Assembly (NCBI GenBank): GCA_963726755.1
Contig: CAVSDB010000002.1
Location: forward strand, 186,001-250,000
DNA length: 64,000 nt
Reading direction: 5' to 3'
Origin: DATKIY01 sp963726755
GTDB lineage: Bacteria; Actinomycetota; Actinomycetes; JAHEKZ01
Made by a program: the position numbers and the translations under genes. Each line of letters opens with the position of its first letter. The stretch's first letter is position 1. This document shows, in pieces, positions 55,056 through 64,000 of this stretch. Below the pieces are notes generated by a model. That model saw nothing but the letters and a program-made list of their open reading frames with translations. It did not search any database and had not been told where the DNA came from.

Positions 55056-56726
55056 TCACATGCGTTCTGGGGCGGAAACACCAAGCATCGCCAGACCGTT
55101 TGCCAACACTTGACGAGTCGCCGAACACAACACGAGGCGAGCTCGCGCCGTGTCGGTCACCTCTTCATCGCCACGAGGCAGCACCCGACAAGCGTCGTAG
55201 AACTTGTGATATGCGTTGGCCAAATCCTCGAGATAGCGAGCGACTCGATGCGGTTCGCGAAGTTCTGCCGCCGCGATGACTACCCGCGGGAACTCCCCCA
55301 ACGCACCCAACAGATCGCCTTCACGGTCGTGCGTCAACAACTCGGGATTGAATGCGTCGACGTCAACCGCCAACCCGAGATCACTTGCGTTGCGAAGCAG
55401 CGATGAGATTCGCGCATGGGCGTACTGCACGTAGTAGACGGGATTGTCGTTTGTACGTTTGGCAAGCAGATCGAGATCGATGTCCAACGATGAGTCACTT
55501 GACGCACGAGTGATCGCATAGCGCGCCGCGTCCACCCCAACGGCGTCCACCAGGTCTGCCATCGTGACGACGTTGCCAGCACGCTTACTCATGCGCAGTG
55601 GCTCGCCGTCGCGCAAGAGGTTGACCATCTGGCCGATGAGAATCTCAAGGTTCTCACCCGGGTACGTCACCAAAGCAGGCGCACATTGCCATCATCCGCG
55701 CGACATAGCCGTGGTGATCGGCACCGAGCATGATGATGACGCGATCGAAACCACGCTCACGCTTGTCGAGGTAGTACGCGAGGTCACCGCTGATGTAGGC
55801 CGGTTGACCATCACTCTTGATGATGACTCGGTCCTTGTCGTCCCCGAACTCCGTCGTGCGGAGCCAGACCGCGCCGTCCTCTTCGTAGATGTGCCCAAGC
55901 TTGCCGCAGCCGGTCAATTGCGTGCTCGACAGCCCCACTCTCGTGCAGGTGGTTCTCGTGGAAGTAGACGTCGAAGTCGACCCCGAAGTCGTGCAAACTC
56001 TGCTTGATCTCGGTGAACATCAAGTCGACACCACGGCTTCGGAAGATCTCCTGAGCCTCAGCCTCCGGCCGGTCGAGTACGTCCGGCACCAGTGCAATCA
56101 CCTGCGCGGCGATCTCATCGATGTACTGCACCGACATAGCCGTCGTCAGGAGCGGGCTGACCCTTGGCCCGCGCCATCAACGAGCGCGCAAAACGATCGA
56201 TCTGGGCACCGTGATCGTTGAAGTAGTACTCCCGCGCTACATCTGCTCCTGCTGCCTGCAGCACCCGGGCCAAGGCGTCACCGACTGCGGCCCAGCGGAC
56301 ATCACCCATATGCATCGGGCCTGTCGGATTCGCGGACACGAACTCGAGGTTGATTCGCTCGCCAGCCAACAAGTCGGTTCGGCCATAGCCATCCCCGGCC
56401 ATCACGATCGCGCGAGCGAGTTCTCCTTGAGCAGCGGCTTCGAGCGTGATGTTCATGAATCCAGGACCGGCGACATCAACTGATGCGATCCCCGGCTGCT
56501 CCGCCAGATGCCTGGCCAGGACCGTCGCGATGTCGCGAGGGGGCCGTCCCACCGGCTTGGCCAACTGGAGGGCGATGTTCGATGCGTAGTCGCCGTGATC
56601 CTTCGACTTCGGACGTTCCACGGTGGTGGATGTCGGCCGTAGTGACCGATCCAACACGAGTTCGTCGGATTCGATGGCGAGGTCCAGCGCGGCCAAGATG
56701 GTCGCGGAAAGGTCGGCGGGCGTCAC
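55056..56726 (-). CDS. argS: Arginyl-tRNA synthetase, frame interrupted three times
   Basis: About 556 residues, normal length, in four pieces with shifts near 56125, 55920 and 55670. The class I signatures are present: HIGH-like HMGD in VSANPTGPMHMGDVRWAAVGD, and KMSKS-like RMSKRAGN. LGADHHGYV and YYVQYAHARI are also conserved, and the end reads LGVSAPERM. It charges tRNA-Arg, one copy of which lies at 60489. GTG 56726 (VTPADLSATIL) is preceded at 6 nt by TACTCT. Being essential, it cannot be a pseudogene unless a second copy exists. Confidence 0.95.
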
Positions 56727-56732
56727 GGCATA

Positions 56733-56738
56733 AGAGTA
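56733..56738 (-). promoter_or_regulatory. Leaderless-type -10 element (TACTCT) for argS
   Basis: TACTCT on the minus strand ends 6 nt before the argS GTG; the spacer TATGCC has no Shine-Dalgarno. Confidence 0.5.
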
Positions 56739-56748
56739 GTGACCGATC

Positions 56749-57107
56749 TCAACTGAGGGCCAAGCCGCATCCAATAGCCACAACTGCAAACGCGAGCAGA
56801 ACGAGTACCGGCACCTGGGTGGTGAGTGCGGCGCGACTTCTCCACTGGAACACGAGAACCACGATCAGCAGACATGCAGCTATTACCCCTGACACCACGA
56901 CGAGTCGGGGCGATGCCAGGGCGCCGACAATGAGTCCTGCCGCCGAGACGAGATAAAGCTGCGCCGAGCAATCGCCACAACCATGGTGCGATCGCCGATA
57001 CGTTCGCGGAACATGATCGAGGTGGTCAGCCCCTGCAGGTTCGCCAGCCCAGCCAGGATCAAACACATCGCCAACAGCACGGACGTGCCGACCATCACCG
57101 CATTCAC
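56749..57107 (-). CDS. Small integral membrane protein, frame interrupted
   Basis: About 119 residues, four hydrophobic segments (VMVGTSVLLAMCLILAGLANL; LVSAAGLIVGALASP; VVVSGVIAACLLIVVLVFQW; VPVLVLLAFAVVAIGCGLALS) joined by a shift near 56965. The topology resembles small DoxX-like proteins but the family is not certain. The GTG at 57107 overlaps the stop of the response-regulator gene (GTGA). Function unknown. Confidence 0.6.
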
Positions 57108-57500
57108 GGCAGGATCAGTCGGGCAACTTCGAGCAACAACTCGTCGGGCGAAAAGGGTTTGGTCAGGTAGCCATCGGCTCCGGCACCTCGCGCTAGTTCA
57201 AAATCTCTGCGCTGAGCTGATGCGCTGACGATGAGAATGGGGACCGCCGCGGTTGCTCGCGTCGCCTTCAACCGGGCAGTGAGTTGAACACCGTCCAGCC
57301 CTGGCATCACTACGTCCAACATCATCAACTGCGGCATGGTCTTTGAACCCGACTTCAACAAGAGCAAGGTAGTCCAGCGCCTTGAACGCATCCTCGGCCT
57401 GAACGACGTCGTAGCCCTCGAGCTCAAGATTGAGCGCGATGAGGTCGCGGATGGTCTGCGAATCGTCAACGACGAGCACCAGTCCGAGGCTTTGCGGCAT
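57104..57500 (-). CDS. Stand-alone response regulator receiver protein, frame interrupted
   Basis: About 131 residues of a single CheY-like receiver domain. Acidic pocket VLVVDDSQTIRDLI, phospho-acceptor Asp in LMMLDVVMPGLDG, then VPILIVSASAQ and YLTKPFSPDELL (conserved Lys). The frame shifts near 57350. There is no output domain, so it acts through a partner kinase or protein. ATG 57500 follows TAGCGT by 6 nt. Confidence 0.85.
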
Positions 57501-57506
57501 GTCGAA

Positions 57507-57512
57507 ACGCTA
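57507..57512 (-). promoter_or_regulatory. Leaderless-type -10 element (TAGCGT) for the receiver-protein gene
   Basis: TAGCGT on the minus strand ends 6 nt before the ATG at 57500, in the short gap after the transporter gene. Confidence 0.45.
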
Positions 57513-57520
57513 GCGCCTGG

Positions 57521-58392
57521 CTAGGTGGTCCACGCCAGCAAGGACACCGAAACGGCCGCAAGCGCAAGACCGTAGCCGCTGAATCCGTCTGCAGGTGTTC
57601 GTGCAATACGACGTTGGCCATCAACACCGTCGCAGCGGGGTACAGGGCGGTGATGACGGCAACGACCGAGAGCAAACCTTCACGAGTTGCCAGCAGGAAC
57701 AGCAGTGTCGCCAGGACATCGAGAACCGTCGACGCGGCGCCGAGTAAGAACGCATCACGGGGTGGGCGGCGCAGGACACCCCTGCCCATCGCTACCGCGA
57801 CAAGCAGGACTGTCGTGACAACTCGAACCACAACCAATGGCCAAAGCCCACTGTCGTCGGGTGACCTCTGCAACGCGATAAAGAAGATTGAGATGAAACG
57901 TTCCCGCCCCAGCCGCCAACCAAATCACCTGAGGGGTGATCGGGTGCGGTGCGTCTTCATGGACCTGACTGACCATCAGCACCGCGCCAATACCAAGCGC
58001 GATCCCGACCCAGGCGATCGCGGGCAGTCGTTCACCAAACAGCAGTCCTGCACAGACCGGGAAGACCACCGTGATGACCGCTGACAGCGGTGACGCAACG
58101 CTCATCGGACCAATGGCCAACGCGCGAAAGAGCATCACATATCCGACTGCACCGCCAAGGCCTGCGATCCCTCCCCAAACGAGTGCGGATTCAGAAAGCG
58201 TGCCCCCGGTGAAGGGGATAACGAGAACAGCAAAACCAGCCCAAGGGGCTGAGTGAAGGCGCCCAACAAGAAGACCGAAATCTTGCGAGAGGCCAGGCCA
58301 CCCAAGAAGTCGGTGACGCCGTAGGACACCGAGGCGCCTAGGGCCAGCACGATTGCGATCACTGGCGTACGACCTGAGCATGCCACGGTCAT
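57521..58392 (-). CDS. EamA/DMT-family transporter, frame interrupted
   Basis: About 290 residues with ten predicted helices in two EamA repeats. The pieces are VIAIVLALGASVSYGVTDFLGG, then AIGPMSVASPLSAVITVVFPV, then FLLATREGLLSVVAVITALYP and a final GYGLALAAVSVSLLAW ending at 57521. Shifts fall near 58240, 57870 and 57590. It is a drug/metabolite exporter family member with unknown substrate. Its ATG overlaps the tetR stop (ATGA), so the TetR protein probably controls it. Confidence 0.85.
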
Positions 58393-59008
58393 CGCGACCC
58401 GAGCACTGCAGCTACCGCAAGCGTCGCGGCAGCAATTGCTTGCGCAGCCTGCAGCCGACCGCCCACCTCGATCTGTAGACCGAGACCGTCGACGATCGCC
58501 ACGACCACGGCTGCTGCTTCATCAGTGGACATCTCGAGGGTGAAGTCGACCGACTGCGACTCCGGCGATCGATGGCGTCGCGGACCAGGGCGCGCCACGA
58601 TGACGCAACTCGCGCGTAGTCCTCGCGCACCACGTCATCGCGCAGTGACGCTCGCCAGTACTCGATCCAGAGCAGCCACCCCTCACGGCGCACCTGGTCG
58701 TCCAGCGAGATCCCTCGTCGTACGAATATCTCGATCCGCAACCACGGGTCAGACTCCGCGTCGACCGCGGACTTCAACCTGGCGAACTCGTCGTTGACCC
58801 CAGCGCGAAGAACCTCGCGCACCAAGTCGTCGCGACTACCGAAGGCGTACTGCAGCGAACTCACCGGAACGCTCGTCGCGGCCGCGACGTCAGCGAAGCG
58901 CAGTCCGTCGAAGCCACGATCGACCGTTACCGCACGCGCGGCAAGCAGGATCGCGTCTCTATCCCACTGCTGCGGTCGTCCTTTGCGAGTGGCCGGTTTC
59001 GTACCCAT
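58389..59008 (-). CDS. TetR-family transcriptional regulator, frame interrupted
   Basis: About 206 residues. The helix-turn-helix is in RDAILLAARAVTVDRGFDGLRFADVAAATSVPVSSLQYAFGSRDDLV. The ligand-binding part breaks near 58570 and continues VDFTLEMSTDEAAAVVVAIVDGLGLQ to the stop at 58389. It is followed by the EamA transporter gene in an operon and is divergent from the FAD oxidase gene. An inverted repeat overlapping its own -10 (59012-59030) suggests autorepression. ATG 59008 lies 6 nt after TACGGT. Confidence 0.85.
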
Positions 59009-59011
59009 TGG

Positions 59012-59030
59012 GATACCGTATCTTGATACG
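59012..59030. promoter_or_regulatory. Candidate TetR operator overlapping the tetR -10 element
   Basis: Three alternating half-sites GATAC (59012-59016), GTATC (59018-59022) and GATAC (59025-59029) build overlapping palindromes, including CGTATC-TT-GATACG (59017-59030). The tetR -10 hexamer TACGGT (minus strand, 59015-59020) lies inside it, and the FAD oxidase gene starts 25 bp to the right. A dimer here could block both divergent genes. Confidence 0.65.
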
Positions 59031-59054
59031 AATAGTTGCTCTGGAGGAGTGGCC

Positions 59055-60444
59055 TTGCCCAACCCCTACCGTTCGCTCTCGCTCTGGCACGACACGCTTC
59101 CGGCCGACGACCTGCAGACGCTGCGCGCGCCGCTGCCGGGCGATGCGGACTACGACGTGGCCATCGTCGGCGCTGGCTACACCGGGTTGTGGACCGCCTA
59201 CTACCTCGCGCGACAAGATCCCACGCCTTCGAATCGTCGTTCTTGAAAAGGAGTTCGCCGGGTTCGGTGCATCAGGCCGTAACGGCGGTTGGGCATCGGG
59301 TCTGCTCCCCATGAGTTGGTCCAAAGTGGCAGCGGTCTCATCGCGCGATGACGCACTTGCGCTGCAGCGGGCCGCGAACGACGCCGTCGACGAAGTTGGC
59401 AAGGTCGCCTCAGACGAAGGCATCGATGCGCACTACACCAAGGGCGGGTACCTGAGGGCTGCGACGTCACCCCTGCAGCGCGATCGACTGATCGAGGACC
59501 TGGACGACGCACGCAACTGGGGTCAGACCGAAGACGACCTCGTTCTTCTCGACCGAAAGCAAGCTCAGCAGCGGATCAACGCCGATGGCATCTTTGGCGC
59601 GCTCTACACGCCGCATTGCGCAGCGATACACCCAGCGCGGTTGGCGCGAGGCCTGGCTGAAGCAGCCGAACGACGTGGCGTAACCATCCACGAACAGACC
59701 GAGGTCACTGCGATCGAGCCCGGCTGCGTGCGGACCACTCGGGGCACCGTACGAGCCGAGGTAGTCGTCCGTGCGCTTGAGGGATACACCGCAACGTTGG
59801 CGGGACATCGTCGCGCACTGCTGCCGATGTACTCACTCATCATCGCCACCGAGCCGCTTTCGCAGTCGATGTGGGACGAGATCGGTTGGCAGGAGCGAGA
59901 GACGTTCAACGACGACCGGCGCTTCATCATCTACGCACAACGATCGCAGGACGGTCGGATCGTTCTTGGCGGACGCGGTGCACCGTACCGACTCGGCTCC
60001 CGCATCGATCCGTCGTACGAGCACCCCGCGCACGTGCATGACGACCTGCGTCGCTCGTTGGTACGACTCTTCCCCGCGCTCAGCGACGTGGCGATTACGC
60101 ACCGATGGGGCGGCGTCCTCGGCGTCCCGCGCGACTGGTTCGCATCGGTGAACTACGACCGCGACACGGGGCTGGCATCCGCCGGGGGATACAGCGGCGA
60201 CGGTGTCGTGCTCACGAACCTCGCGGGTCGCACGCTGGCAGACCTCATCACCGGGACGCAGTCCCCCAACACCCGGCTGCCCTGGGTGGGTCACCGGTCG
60301 CGAAACTTCGAACCCGAACCGCTTCGGTTCATCGGGGTCAACGCTGGCTTCAAACTGGCGCACCTGATCGACGAGCGCGAGGAACGAAGTGGCAAACCGG
60401 CTCGGGTCCTCGACAAGGCCATGCAGCTGCTGACCGGTCACTAG
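59055..60444 (+). CDS. FAD-dependent oxidoreductase (DAO family), frame interrupted
   Basis: About 462 residues. The FAD-binding motif is VAIVGAGYTGLWTAYYLA. After a shift near 59220, LRIVVLEKEFAGFGASGRNGGWASG follows, the hallmark of the amine/gamma-glutamylputrescine oxidase-like group, and VNYDRDTGLASAGGYSGDGVVLTNLAGR near the end. It oxidises an amine or amino acid. The TTG at 59055 has GGAGG 7 nt before it; a GTG two codons upstream is too close. It is divergent from tetR and likely shares its operator. Confidence 0.85.
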
Positions 60445-60464
60445 AGGCTGATCTACGTTGCGCT

Positions 60465-60470
60465 GATAAT
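60465..60470 (+). promoter_or_regulatory. Possible -10 element (GATAAT) of the tRNA-Arg gene
   Basis: GATAAT is one base from the consensus and 18 nt upstream of the tRNA 5' end. The -35 region (TAGAGG) is poor, so the assignment is weak. Confidence 0.35.
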
Positions 60471-60488
60471 CTGAGTGGTCGGTCCCGA

Positions 60489-60563
60489 GCCCCCGTAGCT
60501 CAGGGGATAGAGCATCGGCCTCCGGAGCCGTGTGCGCAGGTTCGAATCCTGCCGGGGGCACCA
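60489..60563 (+). tRNA. tRNA-Arg (anticodon CCG), CCA encoded
   Basis: A complete cloverleaf: acceptor GCCCCCG pairs with CGGGGGC; the D-arm has AGCTCAGGGGATAGAGC; the anticodon stem CGGCC/GGCCG-type arms surround CTCCGGA, giving anticodon CCG; the T-arm contains GGTTCGAATCC. ACCA follows the acceptor, so CCA is encoded. It reads CGG codons. No integrase or att duplication is seen beside it. Confidence 0.96.
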
Positions 60564-60664
60564 AATCCGCGAATCGTGGCGAACGCTGCTCGCGGCAGCA
60601 GCCTCACTTGGCGCAGTCGCGCTGGAACAGGGCAAAGCACAATTCGCGCAGGACATCGCGACGG

Positions 60665-60702
60665 TGTGCAGAATTGTGGGTGCCCGCGCACAATTCCGCA
60701 CA
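60665..60702. repeat. Hairpin of the TGTGCRGAATTG family, between tRNA-Arg and PIG-L gene
   Basis: 14-bp arms TGTGCAGAATTGTG (60665-60678) and CACAATTCCGCACA (60689-60702), one mismatch, 10-nt loop. Nearly the same stem is at 47838-47875. A further CACAATTC half lies at about 60638. It probably terminates the PIG-L gene from the right and the tRNA from the left. Confidence 0.65.
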
Positions 60703-60728
60703 GCTGTGCAACGGAAGAGCCAGCCGGA

Positions 60729-61443
60729 TTAGGGATTGCGCCGACAGAACCTCTCGGTGCTGAACGCCCTGGCCAGGGTGTCCTCGCCGAAGACCTGCAC
60801 CAGACCGGCCAACTGACTGTGGTGCTCCTTCAACGCGGTCATCTTGCGCGCGGTCTCGCGCTCGTCGAGTTGCTACGTCGAGGTCGATCTCGTCGTCGGG
60901 GACGATCGGGATCTGAGCGCCCTCTCGATACACGCCATGCGGCTCGATCAGGGGTACGAACTCTGTCGCCCACGTCTCTGAGACCACGGCATGGAACAGG
61001 CCCGCCTCTGGTCGTGCCACCTCAGCGAAGGCGGTCGTCGTCCAGTCGCTCACCGACTTATGGCCCTCGTGGCCAGTCATGCCGTCCGGCCCGAAGGTCA
61101 ACACCATGTCGGGATCAAGGTCGGCCATGATTTCGCGGACTGCGGTGAACCCGCTGTCCGGAAGCGAGGTGTCCCAGTCGACGTCCGGCATGTCGAGGAA
61201 GACGTGCTCGGTGACCCCCAGGTGAGCCAGCGAGCGCATCAACTCGACCTCTCGAACCTCACCCAGGGTCTCCGGCGGCCACAGAACCGGGTCGAGCGAT
61301 CCCCCCTCGCCGCGGGTGGCGGTGACGCATACCACGCGGGCTCCCGCCTCGACCGCCCGAGCCATCAAGCCAGAGGAGAGGTAGGCCTCGTCGTCCGGGT
61401 GCGCCCATACGCCGAGCACGGTCTTGACCTGCGCAAGATCCAT
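60729..61443 (-). CDS. PIG-L/LmbE-family deacetylase (MshB/Mca-like), frame interrupted
   Basis: About 238 residues. The zinc site AHPDDE is at 14-19 (GVWAHPDDEAYLSSG), with a further conserved segment GPDGMTGHEGHKSVS. A shift near 60870 leads into RETARKMTALKEHHSQL and a stop at 60729; without it the frame runs on into unrelated sequence toward the tRNA. Such enzymes deacetylate GlcNAc-inositol or cleave mycothiol conjugates in actinobacteria; which one is not resolved. ATG 61443 follows TACGTT by 6 nt. Confidence 0.85.
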
Positions 61444-61449
61444 CTTCCG

Positions 61450-61455
61450 AACGTA
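61450..61455 (-). promoter_or_regulatory. Leaderless-type -10 element (TACGTT) for the PIG-L gene
   Basis: TACGTT on the minus strand ends 6 nt before the ATG at 61443; no Shine-Dalgarno in the gap. Confidence 0.5.
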
Positions 61456-61505
61456 CGGGATCAAGCCGGGTCTTGAGTAGGCCGACATCGCAAAGGGAGG
61501 TTCCT

Positions 61506-62390
61506 ATGACGTCGGCACCCGAATCGTTCGCTGTTCCCTCACCGGATCAGTGCTGGGTCGGCGACTGGGCACGTCCTGAGCCCAAGGACGAAATGTGGGC
61601 ACTTGCTGCCGTCGGGCGCACCGTCCACGTGTTGCCGGCCCTGCATCCCTGGCGACTCGGCGACTCCAAGGGTTCTGGTCGGGTGTTGCTTTGGGTCGGC
61701 CGGGACCTGGGTAGTGAGGGGATCGCGGTACTTACCCGCATGGGCGTCGACCCTGATTTACAGACGGGCTACGACAGCAACCCTTACCAGTTCGACGCGT
61801 GGTCGATGCTCGACGCGGCACACCAAGTCGCCCCGTCCGGTGAACAACCTTGCTGGCTCGGCGGGCTAGCCAAGATCGACGGTGCGTGGCTGCCAGGAGC
61901 TCGCAGTGCTGCCGCGCGCCATTCGAGATCTCGACGACCCTGGCACCTCGTGGTCGACCGAGTCCGTCGACTTCGCCAGTGCATTCACCGTGCAGGCGAC
62001 CGACACCCGGTTTGCCGCCGACGTCCTAGCGCCGCACGTCATGGCACTGATCTTGGATCACGTTCCGAAGACAGCAGCGGTCACGATGGCAGGTGACGCG
62101 TTGCATGTCTGGCTCCCTTACAGCGACGCGATTCGTCAGTCGTCGCAGTTGGCGCAGCAACTGATCGAAGTCACCCAGGCGATCCGAGACGCCATCCCCG
62201 GATTCATCTACACCGACCACCCGGACCGGTCCGACGTCGTCGAAGTCAGATCTCGCTGCCAAGCAAGACGGCCGCCGAGGAGTACCGCGCGAATCGACGT
62301 CTCGGGCACAGCGCTGATCCGGCGCTGCAACGGATCTACGATCAGGCCCGAGCTCAGTGGGAAGCAGGCAACGTATCGTCGAAGTCATGA
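61506..62390 (+). CDS. Conserved hypothetical protein, frame interrupted
   Basis: About 294 residues of a family I do not recognise. Segments are WALAAVGRTVHVLPALHPWRLG, then AAVTMAGDALHVWLPYSD, then SLPSKTAAEEYRANRRLGHSADP after shifts near 61900 and 62250. There is no signal peptide; the central ADVLAPHVMALILDHVPKTAAV segment might be a buried helix, not clearly transmembrane. ATG 61506 has GGGAGG upstream. Its stop overlaps the ATG of the methyltransferase gene (ATGA), so the two are coupled. Confidence 0.65.
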
Positions 62391-63279
62391 CCTCGCTGCT
62401 CGAGCGCATGACCTACCGGACCGATCGTTCTCGACGGCGGCTGGCGACTCAGTTGGAGCGTCAGGGACATGACATCAGCGACGACCTGTGGTCGGCTCGA
62501 CTGCTGCGCGACGACCCAGACGCCATCGTCCAGGCGCATCGCGAGTTCTTCCGCGCCGGCGCCGAAGTAGCGACGTCAGCCAGCTACCAAGCTTCCTTCG
62601 ACGGATTCGCCGCTCACGGCATCGACCGAACCGAGGCCGTACGACTGATGCGGCTCAGCGTCGAGTTGGCGCGCAGAGCGGCTGACGAGGTCAGCGACCG
62701 GCAGAGTTGGGTCGCGGCCTCGGTCGGACCGTACGGCGCGACGCTGGCTGACGGCTCGGAGTATCGCGGTGACTACGGCCTCAGCGTGAGTGCGCTGCGC
62801 GAGTTCCACCGCCCTCGGTTGGAGGTGCTGGCGGAATCGGGTGCTGACGTCTTGGCCATCGAAACGATCCCGTGCGCGGCAGAAGTCGAGGCAGTGCTGC
62901 TCGAGGTGCAGGAACTCGACGTGCCGGCTTGGCTGTCGCTGACCGTCGACGGATCCACTACGCGGGCGGGGGAACCCCTCGCCGACGTCTACGCCATGGC
63001 TGCCGATGTCGATGAAGTCATCGCGGTTGGGAGTCAACTGCTCGCGACCGAACGACGTACCTGGCGCACTTGCGCGCTGCGCGTGACGCAAGCGGGAAAC
63101 CCGGCATCGCCTACCCCAACAGCGGAGAAGCATGGGACGCCGAGCAGCGACGTTGGGACGGTGACCCACGGTTCGACTCGACGGCGGTTCGCCAGTGGGC
63201 GACCGACGGTGCCGCCCTGATCGGCGGTTGCTGCCGCGTCGGGCCGGATCAGATCAGCGACATCGCGGCATCCCTGTAA
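62387..63279 (+). CDS. mmuM: Homocysteine S-methyltransferase (MmuM-like), frame interrupted
   Basis: About 297 residues. Reassembled, it has the start MTSLLERM and the DGG motif as IVLDGG-LATQLERQGHDIS; two compensating shifts near 62415-62445 hide it. The rest is SWVAASVGPYGATLADGSEYRGDYG, then after shifts near 63025 and 63065 the zinc ligands GVNCSRP and GGCCRVGP. It transfers a methyl group, typically from S-methylmethionine, to homocysteine, making methionine. It overlaps the hypothetical gene upstream by 4 bp. Confidence 0.88.
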
Positions 63280-63298
63280 GGACCAGATCGCGCTCCCC

Positions 63299-63304
63299 TA
63301 GGGT
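63299..63304 (+). promoter_or_regulatory. Leaderless-type -10 element (TAGGGT) for the thioesterase gene
   Basis: TAGGGT ends 7 nt before the GTG at 63312; no Shine-Dalgarno in the gap. Confidence 0.5.
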
Positions 63305-63311
63305 CTTGCCC

Positions 63312-63727
63312 GTGGAACAGGTCAACATCAGAGTCCGCTGGGCGGACATGGACGCGTACCGGCACGTCAACAACGCGATCTACCTCAACTACCTCGAAGA
63401 GGCACGCGATCGCGTGATGGAAAGCCATGTTCGGCGCTGAGGGATTCGACTTCGTCCTCGCCCACGTCGACATCGACTTTCGCAACGAGGTCACCCAAGA
63501 CGACGGCGAAGTGACCGTGCGGGGTCGGGTCGCTGGCTACGGACGCTCGAGCGTGCGTACCCGCGAAGTCGTCCTGAAGTCCGACGGCACGCTCGCCGCT
63601 GAGTCCGGGGCGGTGTCAGTGCCGCGCGATGAAACCACCGGCAATTCACGCCCACTCACCGACGCCGAACGCGCGATTCTCGATGCCGCGATTCGAAGCC
63701 GACCGCAAAGCCGGCCACGACTTCTAA
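63312..63727 (+). CDS. Hotdog-fold acyl-CoA thioesterase (4-hydroxybenzoyl-CoA thioesterase-like), frame interrupted
   Basis: About 138 residues. It starts VNIRVRWADMDAYRHVNNAIYLNYLEEARD, the active-site region of the 4HBT family (Asp in WADMDAYRHVNN). Shifts near 63428 and 63690 are needed; the repaired tail is FEADRKAGHDF ending at 63725-63727. It hydrolyses acyl-CoA to free acid and CoA. It is convergent with the acyl-CoA dehydrogenase at the window edge. Confidence 0.82.
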
Positions 63728-63741
63728 GCTTGGCCGAGGGG

Positions 63742-64000
63742 TTACCCGGGGTAGTCGATGAGTCCTGCGGTTCCGCGCTTGTTCAACTCGTTGCCGATGA
63801 TGAGCCGCTGGATTTCGCTGGTGCCTTCCCAGACGCGGTCGACGCGCAGTTCGCGGTACAGCCGCTCAACGGCGACGTCGCGCATGTACCCACGGCCACC
63901 GTGGATCTGAACTGCGTTGTCGATGACTCGACCAGCAGCCTCTGACGCCGCCAACTTCACGACGGCAGCCTTGGCGTGCAGCGACTTGCGATCCAGACCG
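63742..64000 (-). CDS. Acyl-CoA dehydrogenase, C-terminal fragment
   Basis: The last 85 codons of an acyl-CoA dehydrogenase; the rest lies beyond the right edge. The C-terminal helix bundle is clear: VKLAASEAAGRVIDNAVQIHGG, YMRDVAVERLYRELRVDRVWEGT and SEIQRLIIGNEL. FAD contacts come from the GGRGYMRD and EGTSEIQ motifs. It would pass electrons to the ETF whose beta subunit starts at the left edge. Confidence 0.92.
   Translation of the reverse strand, partial: GLDRKSLHAKAAVVKLAASEAAGRVIDNAVQIHGGRGYMRDVAVERLYRELRVDRVWEGTSEIQRLIIGNELNKRGTAGLIDYPG

Noticed and set aside
53290..58392. Region of real gene decay (pseudogenes)
   Set aside because: argS and lysA are essential or nearly so and retain all catalytic motifs with normal spacing. 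Missense decay is not seen, only single-base shifts.
60489..60702. tRNA-Arg as an integration site for a mobile element
   Set aside because: No integrase, no duplicated tRNA 3' end and no foreign-looking genes follow. The adjoining hairpin is a gene-end feature.

Overview
The window is GC-rich DNA from an actinobacterium, most likely an uncultured one. The lineage call rests on the NucS endonuclease, the mycothiol-type PIG-L deacetylase, a MurA with Asp in place of the catalytic Cys, a Rho carrying a long Ser/Gln/Arg-rich N-terminal insert, and the conserved block argS-lysA-hom-thrC-thrB-rho-rpmE-prfA-prmC-sua5 ... atp operon ... murA/cobO, all seen in the sequence.

Layout. 1-8.7 kb: 5' end of etfB, a large cyclase/ATPase signalling protein, an unrecognised secreted protein, a DUF885 hydrolase, a matrixin-like secreted metalloprotease and a thioredoxin-TPR protein. 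8.6-30.4 kb: acyl-CoA and B12 metabolism. It holds an isobutyryl-CoA-mutase-type large subunit, a MeaB GTPase, a thiolase, methylmalonyl-CoA epimerase, crotonyl-CoA carboxylase/reductase, a double 3-hydroxyacyl-CoA dehydrogenase, an ethylmalonyl-CoA mutase and 3-hydroxybutyryl-CoA dehydrogenase. Interspersed are a sulfonate/taurine-type ABC transporter with an Rrf2 regulator, nucS, a D-amino-acid-oxidase-like gene and a two-component pair. 30.5-33.8 kb: murA and the cobalamin adenosyltransferase (divergent), and a gamma-butyrobetaine-hydroxylase-like oxygenase. 33.9-42.8 kb: the complete ATP synthase operon and a WecA-like transferase. 42.8-56.7 kb: glyA, translation factors, rho, threonine/lysine synthesis, argS. 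56.7-64 kb: a response regulator, a TetR/EamA/FAD-oxidase cluster, tRNA-Arg(CCG), a PIG-L deacetylase, homocysteine methyltransferase, a thioesterase and the end of an acyl-CoA dehydrogenase.

The central metabolic theme is the ethylmalonyl-CoA route plus butyryl/isobutyryl-CoA interconversion. Thiolase and dehydrogenases make and reduce C4 acyl-CoA, Ccr carboxylates crotonyl-CoA, the epimerase and Ecm rearrange the product, and cobO and MeaB supply and protect the B12 cofactor. All four CO2-binding residues of Ccr are present.

Two further points matter to a reader. First, about two dozen genes, including essential ones (argS, atpD, atpG, lysA, prmC), are split by one-base shifts, often in homopolymers. 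These look like uncorrected read errors, so those entries are given as whole spans with the approximate break points. Second, at least thirteen genes have a TANNNT hexamer exactly 6-7 nt before the start codon and no Shine-Dalgarno sequence in that gap, the signature of leaderless transcription.

I see no CRISPR array, insertion sequence, prophage or recognisable defence system. The least explained structures are two neighbouring perfect 26-bp palindromes (21796-21883), a 50-bp near-perfect palindrome after ccr, and a hairpin family shared by two intergenic regions.
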